64,000 nt of DNA from Polycyclovorans algicola TG408 (GCF_000711245.1 NZ_JOMH01000001.1:1296830-1360829), one strand, 5' to 3'; positions 17,355 to 26,303 are shown, numbered from the stretch's first letter. Numbers and translations: made by a program. Notes: generated by a model not told the origin, from the sequence alone.

Positions 17355-18563
17355 ATGTCTACGCGAACTCCTCAATTGCGAGACCGGCTATTCGCCCGTA
17401 TCGAGCCAATCAAGCTCGGTCCTGAAGGGCGCGCCGGGTTCTGGGTGCTCTTGCTGTTCATTGTCGGCGGGGCTTGGGCCAGTTGGGCCGAGATTGACGA
17501 GCGCATTCGCACGCCAGCGAAGGTTATCGTGTCGTCGCGATCACAAATTGTGCAATCGGTCGACGGCGGGGTGCTTACGGACCTAAACGTCAGAGAGGGT
17601 GACATTGTCAAGGGCGGGGAGCTCCTTGCCGTACTTGATCCAACGCGCACCCGCGCAAGTGCCGACGAAATCGTTGCCAAGACCCTCAGCCTCAAGGCGG
17701 TCATGCAGCGACTTGAAGCCGAAATTAGCGACCAGCCCCTGAAGTTCGACGCCGAGCTCAGGCGCCACCCTCTCATCACGCGCAGCGAGGCCCGACTTTA
17801 CGAGCGTCGACGCCAAGCTTTAGATCAGGAGCTATCTGCCATCGAGGAGACGCTTGAGCTTGCGACCCAAGAGCTTGAAGCCTTGAAGCGACTTGCTGCT
17901 ACCGGCGACGCCTCGTCGACCGAGGTGTTGCGCTCCCAAAGACAAGTCACCGAGATGCAGGCGGCCATGACCAATCGCCGCAACACCTACTACCAGGAGG
18001 CCCAGGCTGAGCTTTCGCGCGCGCGCGGCGAGTTGCAGCAATCTTTGCAGGTCCTGGCCCAGCGCCAGGAAGCGCTGGAGGCGACCAAGCTCTACGCACC
18101 AATGAGCGGCGTTGTCAATAACGTGCGTTTCACCACCATTGGCGCGGTTCTACGCCCTGGCGAAGAGTTGTTGCAAATCGTGCCAAGTGATGAACCACTT
18201 GTCGTCGAGGCGCGCGTACCGCCGCGAGACGTCGCGTTTGTGCGACGGGGTCTCAAGGCCAACGTCAAACTTGATGCCTACGACTACGCGATTTACGGCG
18301 GTTTCAAGGGCGAAGTTGTCTATATAAGCCCAGACACGCTCGAAGATCAGGAGTCGGGTGGGCAGCAAGAAGATCCCGCATATCGCGTGCATGTGCAGAT
18401 TGAACCGGATGCGCAAACCAATCGGCCTCAATCCGGGGAAAAAATCGAGATCATTCCTGGCATGACAGCCACCGTCGAGATCATCACGGGCCGGCGAACT
18501 GTGGCACAGTACTTGCTTAAACCAATCAGGCGTGTGAGAGACAACGCATTAACCGAGCGATGA
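17355..18563 (+). CDS. HlyD-family membrane fusion protein (LapC-like)
   Basis: Periplasmic adaptor of 402 residues that joins the ABC transporter to the TolC channel. It has one N-terminal membrane helix (about 28-47), a lipoyl/barrel-sandwich half (QIVQSVDGGVLTDLNVREGDIVKGGELL), a long coiled-coil hairpin (about 130-245), the second lipoyl half (YAPMSGVVNNVRFTTIGAV) and a beta-barrel domain ending in ITGRRTVAQYLLKPI, the usual HlyD C-terminus. It follows the ABC gene after 74 bp and completes type I secretion system 1. Confidence 0.92.
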   Translation: MSTRTPQLRDRLFARIEPIKLGPEGRAGFWVLLLFIVGGAWASWAEIDERIRTPAKVIVSSRSQIVQSVDGGVLTDLNVREGDIVKGGELLAVLDPTRTRASADEIVAKTLSLKAVMQRLEAEISDQPLKFDAELRRHPLITRSEARLYERRRQALDQELSAIEETLELATQELEALKRLAATGDASSTEVLRSQRQVTEMQAAMTNRRNTYYQEAQAELSRARGELQQSLQVLAQRQEALEATKLYAPMSGVVNNVRFTTIGAVLRPGEELLQIVPSDEPLVVEARVPPRDVAFVRRGLKANVKLDAYDYAIYGGFKGEVVYISPDTLEDQESGGQQEDPAYRVHVQIEPDAQTNRPQSGEKIEIIPGMTATVEIITGRRTVAQYLLKPIRRVRDNALTER

Positions 18564-18894
18564 CAGCAGCTTGCACCCAAAAACGTCATGTATTACGTTA
18601 AGGTTGTGTGGCAAGTTAAGGGCTCGATTGAGCCAGATCGTGGTTGGGTGAGGGCAATCGTAGGCGCGATGGCGTTACTCAGTCGCACAAATGACAAAAG
18701 GTGCGTGGTAGACTTTTTCTCAATAAGTCCGTTTAGGGGCTTGTTGTGGGCTTGTGAGGGGTGATAGGTTTCGCGCCAGTTGGGGCTCGCGCACGCAGCG
18801 TGAGATCAAATGCAGTAAGGCAACGACTTTGACTCGCAAGAGCAGCGGTACGGCCGACAAGTGGTCGGTAATTTAATTATTTTGGAGATTGTTC
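18564..18894. promoter_or_regulatory. Gene-free leader upstream of the exported-protein operon
   Basis: 331 bp without a gene, between the HlyD gene and the start of the IS5-split exported-protein gene. It is more AT-rich at its 3' end (AATTTAATTATTTT), just before GGAG and the ATG at 18895. I see no clear terminator for the secretion operon and no promoter I would defend, though a promoter for the surface-protein genes is most likely here. Confidence 0.35.
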
Positions 18895-18981
18895 ATGGCA
18901 AAGGAAGTAGATAGTCGCCTAGGGATCATCTGCAAAACCCCTCCTCATGGGACAATTCACGTCTCGTCGATGACCTGTTGA
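18895..18981 (+). pseudogene. 5' fragment of the exported stalk-protein gene, cut off by IS5
   Basis: ATG at 18895 follows TTTGGAGATTGTTC, a good ribosome binding site. The first nine codons read MAKEVDSRL, then the frame enters the left end of the IS5-family element and stops at TGA 18979-18981. Joining codon 9 to position 20114 (removing the IS and one CTAG) gives MAKEVDSRLDAAMQALQAS with no frame change. This is therefore the original start of the gene now represented by 20123-20956. Confidence 0.88.
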
Positions 18982-20114
18982 GCGCCTGAATCTGATGAAG
19001 CAGTTGAGCCTTGCGTCTGGGTTTGAAGTGTCCTCTAAACGCACGCGCAAGCGGGTGTTTCTTGAAGAGATGGACCAGGTGGTGCCCTGGCGCGAGCTGG
19101 TAGCGCTGATTGAGCCCCACTACTGGGGTAAAGCCTCGACGGGTCGCCCACCGTTTCCCTGCGAGCTGATGCTGCGAATTCACTTCCTGCAACAGTGGTT
19201 CGGGCACTCCGATCCCGCCATGGAAGAATCCCTTCACGATGTGCCGCTGTATCGCGAGTTCATTGGTATTGATCCCGGAGCCGATCGTCTACCCGACGAG
19301 AGCACCATCCTGCGCTTCCGGCATTTGCTCGAACAGCACAAGCTGGCCCCCGCCATGCTGCAACTGATCAATGAACTGCTGCGCACACGGGGGCTGATGC
19401 TCAAAGCCGGTACCGCCATTGACGCCACCCTGATCCACGCCCCCAGTTCGACCAAGAACAGCAGCGGCGAGCGCGATCCGGAAATGCACCAAACGAAGAA
19501 AGGGAATCAGTGGTTCTTTGGTATGAAAGCCCACATCGGTGTGGATGCTGACTCCGGGCTGGTGCACGCCGTTGCGGGTACTGCTGCCAACGTCCATGAC
19601 CTGACGCCGGTCGACGAGCTGCTGCATGGAGATGAAGAGCATGTGCACACCGACGCGGGCTACCAGGGCATCGACAAGCGCGAAGAACTCAAGCACCACA
19701 CCGTTGAGTGGCAGGTCGCGATGCGCCCCGGCAAGCGCCGGGCATTGCCCGACACACCGATGGGCAAACTGATCAGCGAAATTGAAAAAACCAAGGCGCG
19801 CATTCGCGCCAAGGTCGAACATCCTTTCCGGGTGATCAAGCGCCAGTTTGGCTACACCAAGGTTCGCTACCGGGGATTGGCCAAGAACACTGCCCAATTG
19901 CAAACCCTGTTTGCCCTTTCCAACCTGTGGATGGTGAGGCGACGACTGATGGTTGCGGGATAGGTGCGCCTGATGAGCGCCAAAACCGAGGTTATGCAGC
20001 GATTCGAAGCCAAAACGGGCAATGCGAAGCCTCGAATCTCGATCCTCCGGTACGACTTTCGTCACCGCACGCTTGGCAGCCCGTCTCAGCATGGGTTTTT
20101 CAGATGATCCCTAG
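18919..20114. mobile_element. IS5-family insertion sequence with CTAG target duplication
   Basis: Terminal inverted repeats of about 18 bp begin GGATCATCTG at 18923 and end at 20110 (one internal mismatch: C versus A at position 11). They are flanked by CTAG on both sides (18919-18922 and 20111-20114). The element is 1,188 bp, with one transposase gene in the same direction as the gene it interrupts. The perfect target duplication and intact frame suggest a recent event. Confidence 0.95.
18995..19963 (+). CDS. IS5-family transposase
   Basis: A 322-residue DDE transposase of the IS5 family. The N-terminal DUF772-type region has GRPPFPCELMLRIHFLQQWF and LPDESTILRFRHLLEQH. Catalytic residues lie in GTAIDATLIHAP, HTDAGYQGID and KVEHPFRVIKRQFGYTKVRY. 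The frame is undamaged. Its promoter or read-through may provide the only transcription now reaching the downstream surface-protein genes. Confidence 0.95.
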   Translation: MKQLSLASGFEVSSKRTRKRVFLEEMDQVVPWRELVALIEPHYWGKASTGRPPFPCELMLRIHFLQQWFGHSDPAMEESLHDVPLYREFIGIDPGADRLPDESTILRFRHLLEQHKLAPAMLQLINELLRTRGLMLKAGTAIDATLIHAPSSTKNSSGERDPEMHQTKKGNQWFFGMKAHIGVDADSGLVHAVAGTAANVHDLTPVDELLHGDEEHVHTDAGYQGIDKREELKHHTVEWQVAMRPGKRRALPDTPMGKLISEIEKTKARIRAKVEHPFRVIKRQFGYTKVRYRGLAKNTAQLQTLFALSNLWMVRRRLMVAG

Positions 20115-20122
20115 ACGCTGCG

Positions 20123-20956
20123 ATGCAGGCCCTACAAGCAAGCCTGCTCGTCGACGAAGCAAAGCGGCAGAATGAAGGGGAGGCCGAAGCGCCTGCAATC
20201 GAGGCGCTCGCCCTTGGCGAAGTAGCCGAAACCTCACACATGGCTGATGCCGACGGCGCTTTGGATCTGGCAACACTTGCTTCCGCCAGTGATCAGGCAG
20301 CCGGCGGCGTACCCGCCTGGGCGCTGATCGGTGGCGCTGTGGTTGTGGGCGCGAGCGCGATTGTCGTTGCGTCTGACGACGACGATGAGATCGAAGTGGT
20401 TGATGGCGGCGTTACGCCGACCGACCCCACCGATCCGACTGAACCAACCGACCCGACTGAACCAACCGACCCAACCGACCCAACCGACCCGACTGACCCG
20501 ACTGATCCGACTGATCCGACTGATCCGACCGAGCCTGCCGAAGCGACGAACATCACCGATGAAGTTGCTCCCGGTGGCGATCTCGAAGACGGCGGTACGC
20601 TCACTGGCGTCGACGGTGAGCAAGACACCTTCGTGATCGACTTCAGCACAGTCGCTGTTGGTGGTGATGATCGCCCGACCGCTGCTGGCGCTGGTCAGAC
20701 CATCGTCATCGAAAATTTGAACTTGGACGACGGCGACACGCTGCAGTTCGTCGGCACCGATGATCTCGATATTGGCGAGTTCTTCGAACTGGTCCAGCCG
20801 ACCACCAATCCGTTTGCCGACACCACCACGCTGAACTTCTTCAACGCCACGGGCGATGCGGTTAGCCTGACGCTCCGCGTTGATCAAGGCTTTGATCAGC
20901 AGGCGGGTGCAGGCGACGACCTCTTCGCCAACTTCTTCGACATCACTTCAGCCTAA
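20123..20956 (+). CDS. Putative exported stalk/anchor protein with TDP repeats, 5'-truncated by IS5
   Basis: I do not recognise this as a named family. From the first remaining ATG it is 277 residues; the intact gene would have encoded 289. It has an acidic helical N-terminus (1-60), one hydrophobic segment with VPAWALIGGAVVVGASAIVV (about 62-82), an Asp run (SDDDDE), a Thr-Asp/Glu-Pro stalk (100-138) and an acidic beta-rich C-terminal domain ending LFANFFDITSA. A hydrophobic segment followed by SDDDD is common near the N-terminus of large type I-secreted adhesins. It is probably an export substrate or surface anchor. ATG 20123 lacks a ribosome binding site and an in-frame TGA lies at 20105, so the gene may be silent. 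The S-layer-like gene follows 19 bp on. Confidence 0.7.
   Translation: MQALQASLLVDEAKRQNEGEAEAPAIEALALGEVAETSHMADADGALDLATLASASDQAAGGVPAWALIGGAVVVGASAIVVASDDDDEIEVVDGGVTPTDPTDPTEPTDPTEPTDPTDPTDPTDPTDPTDPTDPTEPAEATNITDEVAPGGDLEDGGTLTGVDGEQDTFVIDFSTVAVGGDDRPTAAGAGQTIVIENLNLDDGDTLQFVGTDDLDIGEFFELVQPTTNPFADTTTLNFFNATGDAVSLTLRVDQGFDQQAGAGDDLFANFFDITSA
20420..20536 (+). repeat. Coding tandem repeat, 9-bp unit encoding Thr-Asp/Glu-Pro
   Basis: Thirteen consecutive 9-bp units of the form AC(C/T)-GA(C/T/A/G)-CC(N) encode ten TDP and three TEP triplets. Synonymous variation among the 5' units contrasts with nearly identical ACTGATCCG units at the 3' end, as expected for recent slippage expansion. The length is in whole codons, so changes would alter stalk length without shifting the frame. 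Confidence 0.9.
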
Positions 20957-20975
20957 ATTCCGGGAGCTTGAAAAA

Positions 20976-23900
20976 ATGGTAACCAAACTACTCACCACGA
21001 TTAACGATCGTGAAATCCTCGACGGCCAGATCGATACCTTTATCGACGTTTCCGGCGCCTCTGACCGTTACTTGGTCGAAAGCACGGTTGACGGCGACAT
21101 TACGGTCGAAGATTTTGACGGCGGGGTCATCGTCCTGCCGGCCGGTCTGACCCTTGAAGACGTGCAGGTCGCCTCGGGCGGTTCTGCCGTTCAGTTGACC
21201 GTTAACGGCTCAACCATCACCTACACCTCGGGCGGCGCTGGCGCAGCATTCTCCGTGGTCTTGGGTGGCAGTAACGAAAATCTCGCCGCTGGCGAGACGA
21301 TGACCGCTTCCGAATTCGCAGACCTGTTCGACGCTGAAGGTCCCGGTGCGGTTGTCGGCGCTGACGGCACTTTGGGCGACGGTTCGGTCGATCCGGGTCC
21401 GGGGCCGTCGGATGATCTCGAGCTGACCACGGGTCAGGATTCGCTGGTCGGCACCGATGGCGACGACGTGTTCACTGCGCCGATTGTGCAAAATCAGCTC
21501 GGTGCGGTCACCAACTCATTTGAGTCGGGTGATTCGCTGGACGGCGGCGCGGGCCGCAACATTCTGGAAGCTGACATCACTGCGTCGGTGAGCGGTACTA
21601 TCCCGATCGGGCCGGCCATCTCGGCCAGCACCGAAAACATTCAAGAAGTCTATCTGCGCCATCAGTTCCCGGTGCTTGAAGTGGTCAACGGCAACAACGT
21701 TGGCCTCGCCACGATCGACGCTGAAAACATGAATGGCGTCGAGCAGTGGTGGTCCACCGACAGCCGCAACACCATCGTGCTTGAAGATGTGCGCTCGAAC
21801 TCTGCCGACACCACCTTTGGTTTCCGCAACAGCGACCCGTCACAGGGCACCGGCGGTAACAACCCCGGCAACCCGATTCTGGCGACTGACTTCCAGGCGT
21901 TTTTCAGCCCGGAAGCGCTGCTCGGCATCGACGAAGCCGTTGATTCGACGCTGACCTATACGGTGTTTGAAGACAACGACCTGCCCGCCGAGCTTGCCAA
22001 CATCAGCGTGTTCCAGTTGCGCTTCATTCTCGACGGCACGGCGTTCACGCTGTCCTCGCCAGAGATTGAAGCCGCGAACACCTACGTTGAGCTGGCTGAT
22101 GCCGTCAACGCCGAACTGATCGCTCAGGGTCTTGACAATGTGACCGCAGCGCCGGTTGCTGGCCAGCCGCGTATCACGCTGACTGATGCCGACGCCGGCA
22201 CCTTTGAAGACGCGGGTGTCAACTCAATCATTCTCGGCTTCGGCAACACGTCCGTGACGCAGAATGCCGCAGTAGGCGCACCGGTCATCAACGAACAGTT
22301 GATCGAAACCAACATCGTTCTGGACAACGTCGGTCGTAGCAGCGAAGGCGGCAGCATGATCGTGGGCAGCATGTCCACCCGTGGCGGCGTTGAAGTCTTC
22401 GACGTCACCGTGCAGCGCAGCAGCTGGTTGCAGTCGCTCGACTCCACCAACAATGTGCTCGAAGAGGTTTATGTTGAAAGCGCGCTGAGCGATTCCAACT
22501 ACCTCAACATCGGTACGGGCACCGAATCCAACGCGGGGTTGAACAACCAGCAGCGCGTTCCGACCACGACCGACAACCGGCTCTCGCCCACCGGCCTGAC
22601 CGACGTTCGCCTGTTTGACGCCACCGCGTTTACCGGCGAACTCAAGCTCGGCGCAAGCCTGACCAACAACATTTTCGACAAGTATTTGGCTGATGCCGAA
22701 GATACCGTCGAATTTGAATACCTGTTCGGCGACAACGACACCAACTTCACATTGGTGCTCAACGAGCAGATTGCACGTGATTCCGACTTCGCACTGTCGA
22801 TTGTCGGCGGCGCGGGCGATGACCGCTTCAACCTCGCGGGTAACACCACCAAGAGCAGCACCAGCATTGATGGCGGCGAAGGCTTCAACATTGTTGAAGT
22901 GACCACCACCACCGACGACACCGTGACCGTCGCTTCCACCGGCGCCAGCCAGGCGTTCGGCGAATTCCTGAACGTTGATCGACTGGTTGTGGCTGGAAAC
23001 ACCGGCACGACGCAGAACATCGTTACCGGCAACATGGACGGCGCCGGTCTGTCGAGCATCGTGATTGCCACCAACGGTGCGGCGACCAACACCACCATCG
23101 AGCGCATGTTGATTGACACCGAACTGACGGTGTCGGGCAAGAACTTCACCGTCGGCCCGAACAACAACAACATGAACCAGTCGTTTGGGGTCATCAACAT
23201 TGCGGGCGTTCGTGAACTGCCGGGCGACACGGTGCTTGAAGTCAAGATCGAGAACACCGCTCGTTTCGACGGCGTATTGACCATCAACCAGCTCTCGGTC
23301 ACCGACGAAAATCCCGCCAACACCAGCGGCGCAGACAGCGTAGTGCTCGAATCGGCCGGTGTGCGTGACACGCTGAACCGCGTCAGCGACTTCAACGCCA
23401 TCCGCACCGCTGACCTGACCCTGATCGGTACGCAGGCGATGGGCATCAACGTGACCGCCCTTGGCGCCACGCCCGGCGTTTCGGGGTCACTCGACACCAC
23501 GATTGATGCTTCTGATCTGGGTGGCCGTCTGACCCTCGCCGTCAACGCCAACGGCGTGCTGAACAACAGCGACGACGATGTGTTGATCGGCACCACCGCG
23601 AGCATGAATGACCAGTTGGCGCTTTATGGCGTCGGTGCTGACCTTGACACCACCGTTTCAGGCCTCGAAAGCATCCAGTTCGGTTGGCTGGCCAGCGGCG
23701 TCGTCAACACCAACCGTATCGATACCGACACCAACGTCAACGGGCCGCTTGCATTTGATGGCGGGCGTTATGACGCGCTGAACACCTCGGACGTCAGCAA
23801 CTACATCATCGGCAACGTTGGTGGTGGTGGTAACACGTTCGAACTGGTGGGCCTGCGCAACAACGACACGGTCACCCTCGGTGATGCAACCGGCGACGAC

Positions 23901-24863
23901 AGCCAGATCATCGGTAACGCCGGCCAGACCATCACGCTGGAAGGCAACGGCACGCTCAACATCAACGCATTGGATGTGCTGGACGCGGCCAACTTTGGCG
24001 CCCTGGCACTGTTCGACGTCAGTGGCGTTGAAACCATCAATGCCGACATCGCACGTCCGGCTGATGAGCTGACGGGTGCAACGGTCAACTACAACATTCC
24101 GTTTGTTGGCGACAATGCGGTGGTGGAAGTGGACGGCGGTGACATCGCTTTTGTCGGCAACCTCGCTGGCGTCAACTACACGTCGCAGCCAGCGCTGGGT
24201 GCCAACCTGGTTACCGCTGCGGCAGCCAACGAAGTGCTGCTGGTTGACAACACGCTGCAGAACATCAACCTGACCGGCGGTTCTGCCGTTGCAGGCAGCA
24301 CGAATGTTGACAACCTGGTCTTTACCGACCTGCTGCCGGCGTCGCTGAACTCGATTGATCTGAGCGGCTTCAACGGCAACGTGACCTTCACGCTGGAAAA
24401 TGCCGTGCAGCAGGATCCCACCGTGGGTGCGGCCCCCGGCGATGTGGTGCGTGCCAACGACGATGTGCGGGTGACCGTTCAGAGTCTCTACGACATGACC
24501 GCAACGTTGACCAATCCAGCCCCTGACTTCAACGCGGTTGACTTCAACACCATCTTTGAATTCACCGGTGCGCCGGCGAACAACGTGGTGGCGGGCACGC
24601 CAACGGCGACATGGACGATCGACAACTTCGTCGCCGGTGGCGCGGTGCCAATCGCTGCAGGTGCGTCCTCCGACAACTTCACGATTCTGGACGTGAGCGC
24701 GTTGGGCATCACCGACTTCGCGGCGCTGACGGTCGTTGATGACGGCACCGACACGACGATTACGTCTGAAGCTCAGGGTACCAACCCGACTTGGGAGATC
24801 GTGTTGCTTGGTGTGATTGAAGACGACCTCGGGATTTCCGAAAACTTCGTTTTTGCTTCATAA
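20976..24863 (+). CDS. Large S-layer-like, type I-secreted surface protein
   Basis: A 1,295-residue acidic protein rich in Thr, Asn, Asp and Val, with no Sec signal peptide and, as far as I can see, no cysteine. An early element GTDGDDVFTA (near 158) and SFESGDSLDGGAGRNILEADI form the pattern that opens many RTX/S-layer proteins. Single glycine-rich calcium motifs recur (GGAGDDRFNLAG near 610, GGEGFN near 632). The rest is a long beta-rich repeat-like body. The C-terminus, ISENFVFAS, is a plausible uncleaved type I secretion signal. ATG at 20976 follows CGGGAG; the frame extends to 20880 but overlaps the previous gene. Location between two secretion systems and next to sapC supports a surface-layer role; the family assignment is by pattern only. 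Confidence 0.8.
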   Translation: MVTKLLTTINDREILDGQIDTFIDVSGASDRYLVESTVDGDITVEDFDGGVIVLPAGLTLEDVQVASGGSAVQLTVNGSTITYTSGGAGAAFSVVLGGSNENLAAGETMTASEFADLFDAEGPGAVVGADGTLGDGSVDPGPGPSDDLELTTGQDSLVGTDGDDVFTAPIVQNQLGAVTNSFESGDSLDGGAGRNILEADITASVSGTIPIGPAISASTENIQEVYLRHQFPVLEVVNGNNVGLATIDAENMNGVEQWWSTDSRNTIVLEDVRSNSADTTFGFRNSDPSQGTGGNNPGNPILATDFQAFFSPEALLGIDEAVDSTLTYTVFEDNDLPAELANISVFQLRFILDGTAFTLSSPEIEAANTYVELADAVNAELIAQGLDNVTAAPVAGQPRITLTDADAGTFEDAGVNSIILGFGNTSVTQNAAVGAPVINEQLIETNIVLDNVGRSSEGGSMIVGSMSTRGGVEVFDVTVQRSSWLQSLDSTNNVLEEVYVESALSDSNYLNIGTGTESNAGLNNQQRVPTTTDNRLSPTGLTDVRLFDATAFTGELKLGASLTNNIFDKYLADAEDTVEFEYLFGDNDTNFTLVLNEQIARDSDFALSIVGGAGDDRFNLAGNTTKSSTSIDGGEGFNIVEVTTTTDDTVTVASTGASQAFGEFLNVDRLVVAGNTGTTQNIVTGNMDGAGLSSIVIATNGAATNTTIERMLIDTELTVSGKNFTVGPNNNNMNQSFGVINIAGVRELPGDTVLEVKIENTARFDGVLTINQLSVTDENPANTSGADSVVLESAGVRDTLNRVSDFNAIRTADLTLIGTQAMGINVTALGATPGVSGSLDTTIDASDLGGRLTLAVNANGVLNNSDDDVLIGTTASMNDQLALYGVGADLDTTVSGLESIQFGWLASGVVNTNRIDTDTNVNGPLAFDGGRYDALNTSDVSNYIIGNVGGGGNTFELVGLRNNDTVTLGDATGDDSQIIGNAGQTITLEGNGTLNINALDVLDAANFGALALFDVSGVETINADIARPADELTGATVNYNIPFVGDNAVVEVDGGDIAFVGNLAGVNYTSQPALGANLVTAAAANEVLLVDNTLQNINLTGGSAVAGSTNVDNLVFTDLLPASLNSIDLSGFNGNVTFTLENAVQQDPTVGAAPGDVVRANDDVRVTVQSLYDMTATLTNPAPDFNAVDFNTIFEFTGAPANNVVAGTPTATWTIDNFVAGGAVPIAAGASSDNFTILDVSALGITDFAALTVVDDGTDTTITSEAQGTNPTWEIVLLGVIEDDLGISENFVFAS

Positions 24864-24891
24864 GTCGTAGCAGTTCGGTTGTAGATTGATG

Positions 24892-24919
24892 GGCCACCTC
24901 TCCGGAGGTGGCCTTTTTT
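24892..24919 (+). terminator. Rho-independent terminator after the S-layer-like gene
   Basis: The perfect stem GGCCACCTC / GAGGTGGCC with loop TCCG is followed by TTTTTT. It lies 28 bp past the stop codon and should separate the surface-protein transcript from the sapC-like gene. Confidence 0.92.
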
Positions 24920-25160
24920 GTGGACAATGCCCTGGCACCGAGTCAACGCGACGGATTCGTTTCCGTGACCAAACGGCACAAATCGCGATTGGTGCCATAT
25001 TGAATGATTGAGACCGACGCCCTGAACGCACGGCCGCGCTAACATTGAAAGCGACTTGTCGGTGTCCGAGAAACTATCGGTGGAAAATCAAATGCAATGC
25101 TGCGGGTTGTCCAGCACCCTCCGATTCGTCACAAAAACTCTTGAACGGAATTTTTAGAAC

Positions 25161-25910
25161 ATGCAATTTGTGCCTCTACGGCCCCAGCAACACGCCGACC
25201 TGCGGTTAACGCCGGACCAGTCCTTTTTGCCGCTGCGCACCGAGATGTTGGTGCCGCTTGCGGCCTCGGAGTGCACCCGCGTGGCACGTGAGGGGACCCT
25301 TGTGAAGCCTGCGGACCGGGAGCAGATCTACCTGCTGGCGGGGCTAGATCTCGACCAATGCTGTTACATCAACGACACCGGACATTGGCTGGGGCGCTAT
25401 GTGCCGGCCTTGCTGCGTCACTACCCGTTTCGCCTCGCCAACCTGGGCGATGAAGAATTTCAGGTGCAGATAGACCCGAATGCGCCGCATTGGGCCGCAG
25501 CCGGTGGCGAGCCACTGTTTCTGCCCAATGGTGAGCCCGCGCCCACAATGGAGCGGGTGAGAGATGTGCTCACGCGCGTGCAGCAGGACATGATGCGCGC
25601 TCAGCATGTCGTCGGTCTGCTGAGTCAGGCCGGGCTGTGGACCACCCAGCACCTGATCTTTGGCGAGGGCGAATCAAAGTCCGCCATCTCGGGGTTGCAG
25701 GTGATTGATACCCAGAAACTCGGCGCGCTGCCCGAAGCTCAGTTGGTTCAACTGCATCGCGCTGGCGCTTTGGCCCTGGCGTTTGCCCAGGTGAGCTCGA
25801 TGAGCAATCTGCAGGATGGCGTGCTTGCTGCGTCTCTACGCAATAGCCCCGCTGTCGCGGAGATCGACTTTGGAGGGCTTGCCCACATTGATTGGGGACG
25901 TCTGCAATAG
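25161..25910 (+). CDS. SapC-family protein
   Basis: A 249-residue protein of the SapC family, named after a gene in the Campylobacter fetus S-layer export locus whose biochemical role is unknown. Visible family features are FLPLRTEMLVPLAASE near the N-terminus, the GRYVPALLRHYPFRLA block near 78 and FLPNGEPAP near 122. It lacks a signal peptide and membrane segments, so it is probably cytoplasmic. It sits between the S-layer-like gene and the second type I secretion system, so a role in making, escorting or regulating the S-layer substrate is likely. Confidence 0.85.
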   Translation: MQFVPLRPQQHADLRLTPDQSFLPLRTEMLVPLAASECTRVAREGTLVKPADREQIYLLAGLDLDQCCYINDTGHWLGRYVPALLRHYPFRLANLGDEEFQVQIDPNAPHWAAAGGEPLFLPNGEPAPTMERVRDVLTRVQQDMMRAQHVVGLLSQAGLWTTQHLIFGEGESKSAISGLQVIDTQKLGALPEAQLVQLHRAGALALAFAQVSSMSNLQDGVLAASLRNSPAVAEIDFGGLAHIDWGRLQ

Positions 25911-25967
25911 GCCCGACCCATTGGGTGACACGTTATACTCCCGCGCTTTTAGAGAGCGAGAGACGTC

Positions 25968-26183
25968 ATGGCGGCAAATACGATCAAGATTGATGGACAA
26001 GACTATGCGGTTGACGCGCTGAGTGACGCGGCGAAGGCACAGGTCCAGAATCTGCGTTTTACTGACCAAGAAATCGCCCGGCTCCAGGCGCAGTTGGCAA
26101 TCGCGCAAACCGCACGTCTCAGCTACGCGAAGGCCTTGAAGAGTGAATTGGCCGGCACCAAACCGGCTGATCAGGGTCACTGA
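25968..26183 (+). CDS. Small DUF6447-like protein
   Basis: A 71-residue soluble protein. The start reads IKIDGQDYAVDALSDAAKAQV, followed by a helix with FTDQEIARLQAQLAIAQTARLSYAKAL, the pattern of DUF6447 proteins. The helix repeats QEIARLQAQLA/AQTAR and could form a short coiled coil. ATG at 25968 has a GAGAGAC-type ribosome binding site. Such small proteins are often found beside SapC and type I secretion genes, as here; the function is unknown. Confidence 0.78.
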   Translation: MAANTIKIDGQDYAVDALSDAAKAQVQNLRFTDQEIARLQAQLAIAQTARLSYAKALKSELAGTKPADQGH

Positions 26184-26303
26184 GGCTTCGTTCACAACCC
26201 TGACGGTGCTTGCAAACAGACCACGTGAGCGCGCGTTGGCTTGGCTGTCCCAGGCCGCGTCTGGCAAACCCGGCAGGCCGGCTGATTCCGAGAGAGGTAT
26301 TCC

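Noticed and set aside
20420-20536. CRISPR-like array
   Set aside because: The repeats are 9-bp coding units without spacers, in frame with a protein.
20676-20700. LapG-type TAAAG cleavage site in the stalk protein
   Set aside because: The protein has only PTAAGAG in its C-terminal domain, not a di-alanine site in an N-terminal retention module, and no lapD or lapG gene is in the window.
22499-23605. Long open frame on the strand opposite the S-layer-like gene (368 codons)
   Set aside because: It is a codon-bias shadow: Ser/Val/Thr-rich translation without domains, fully inside a well-supported gene.
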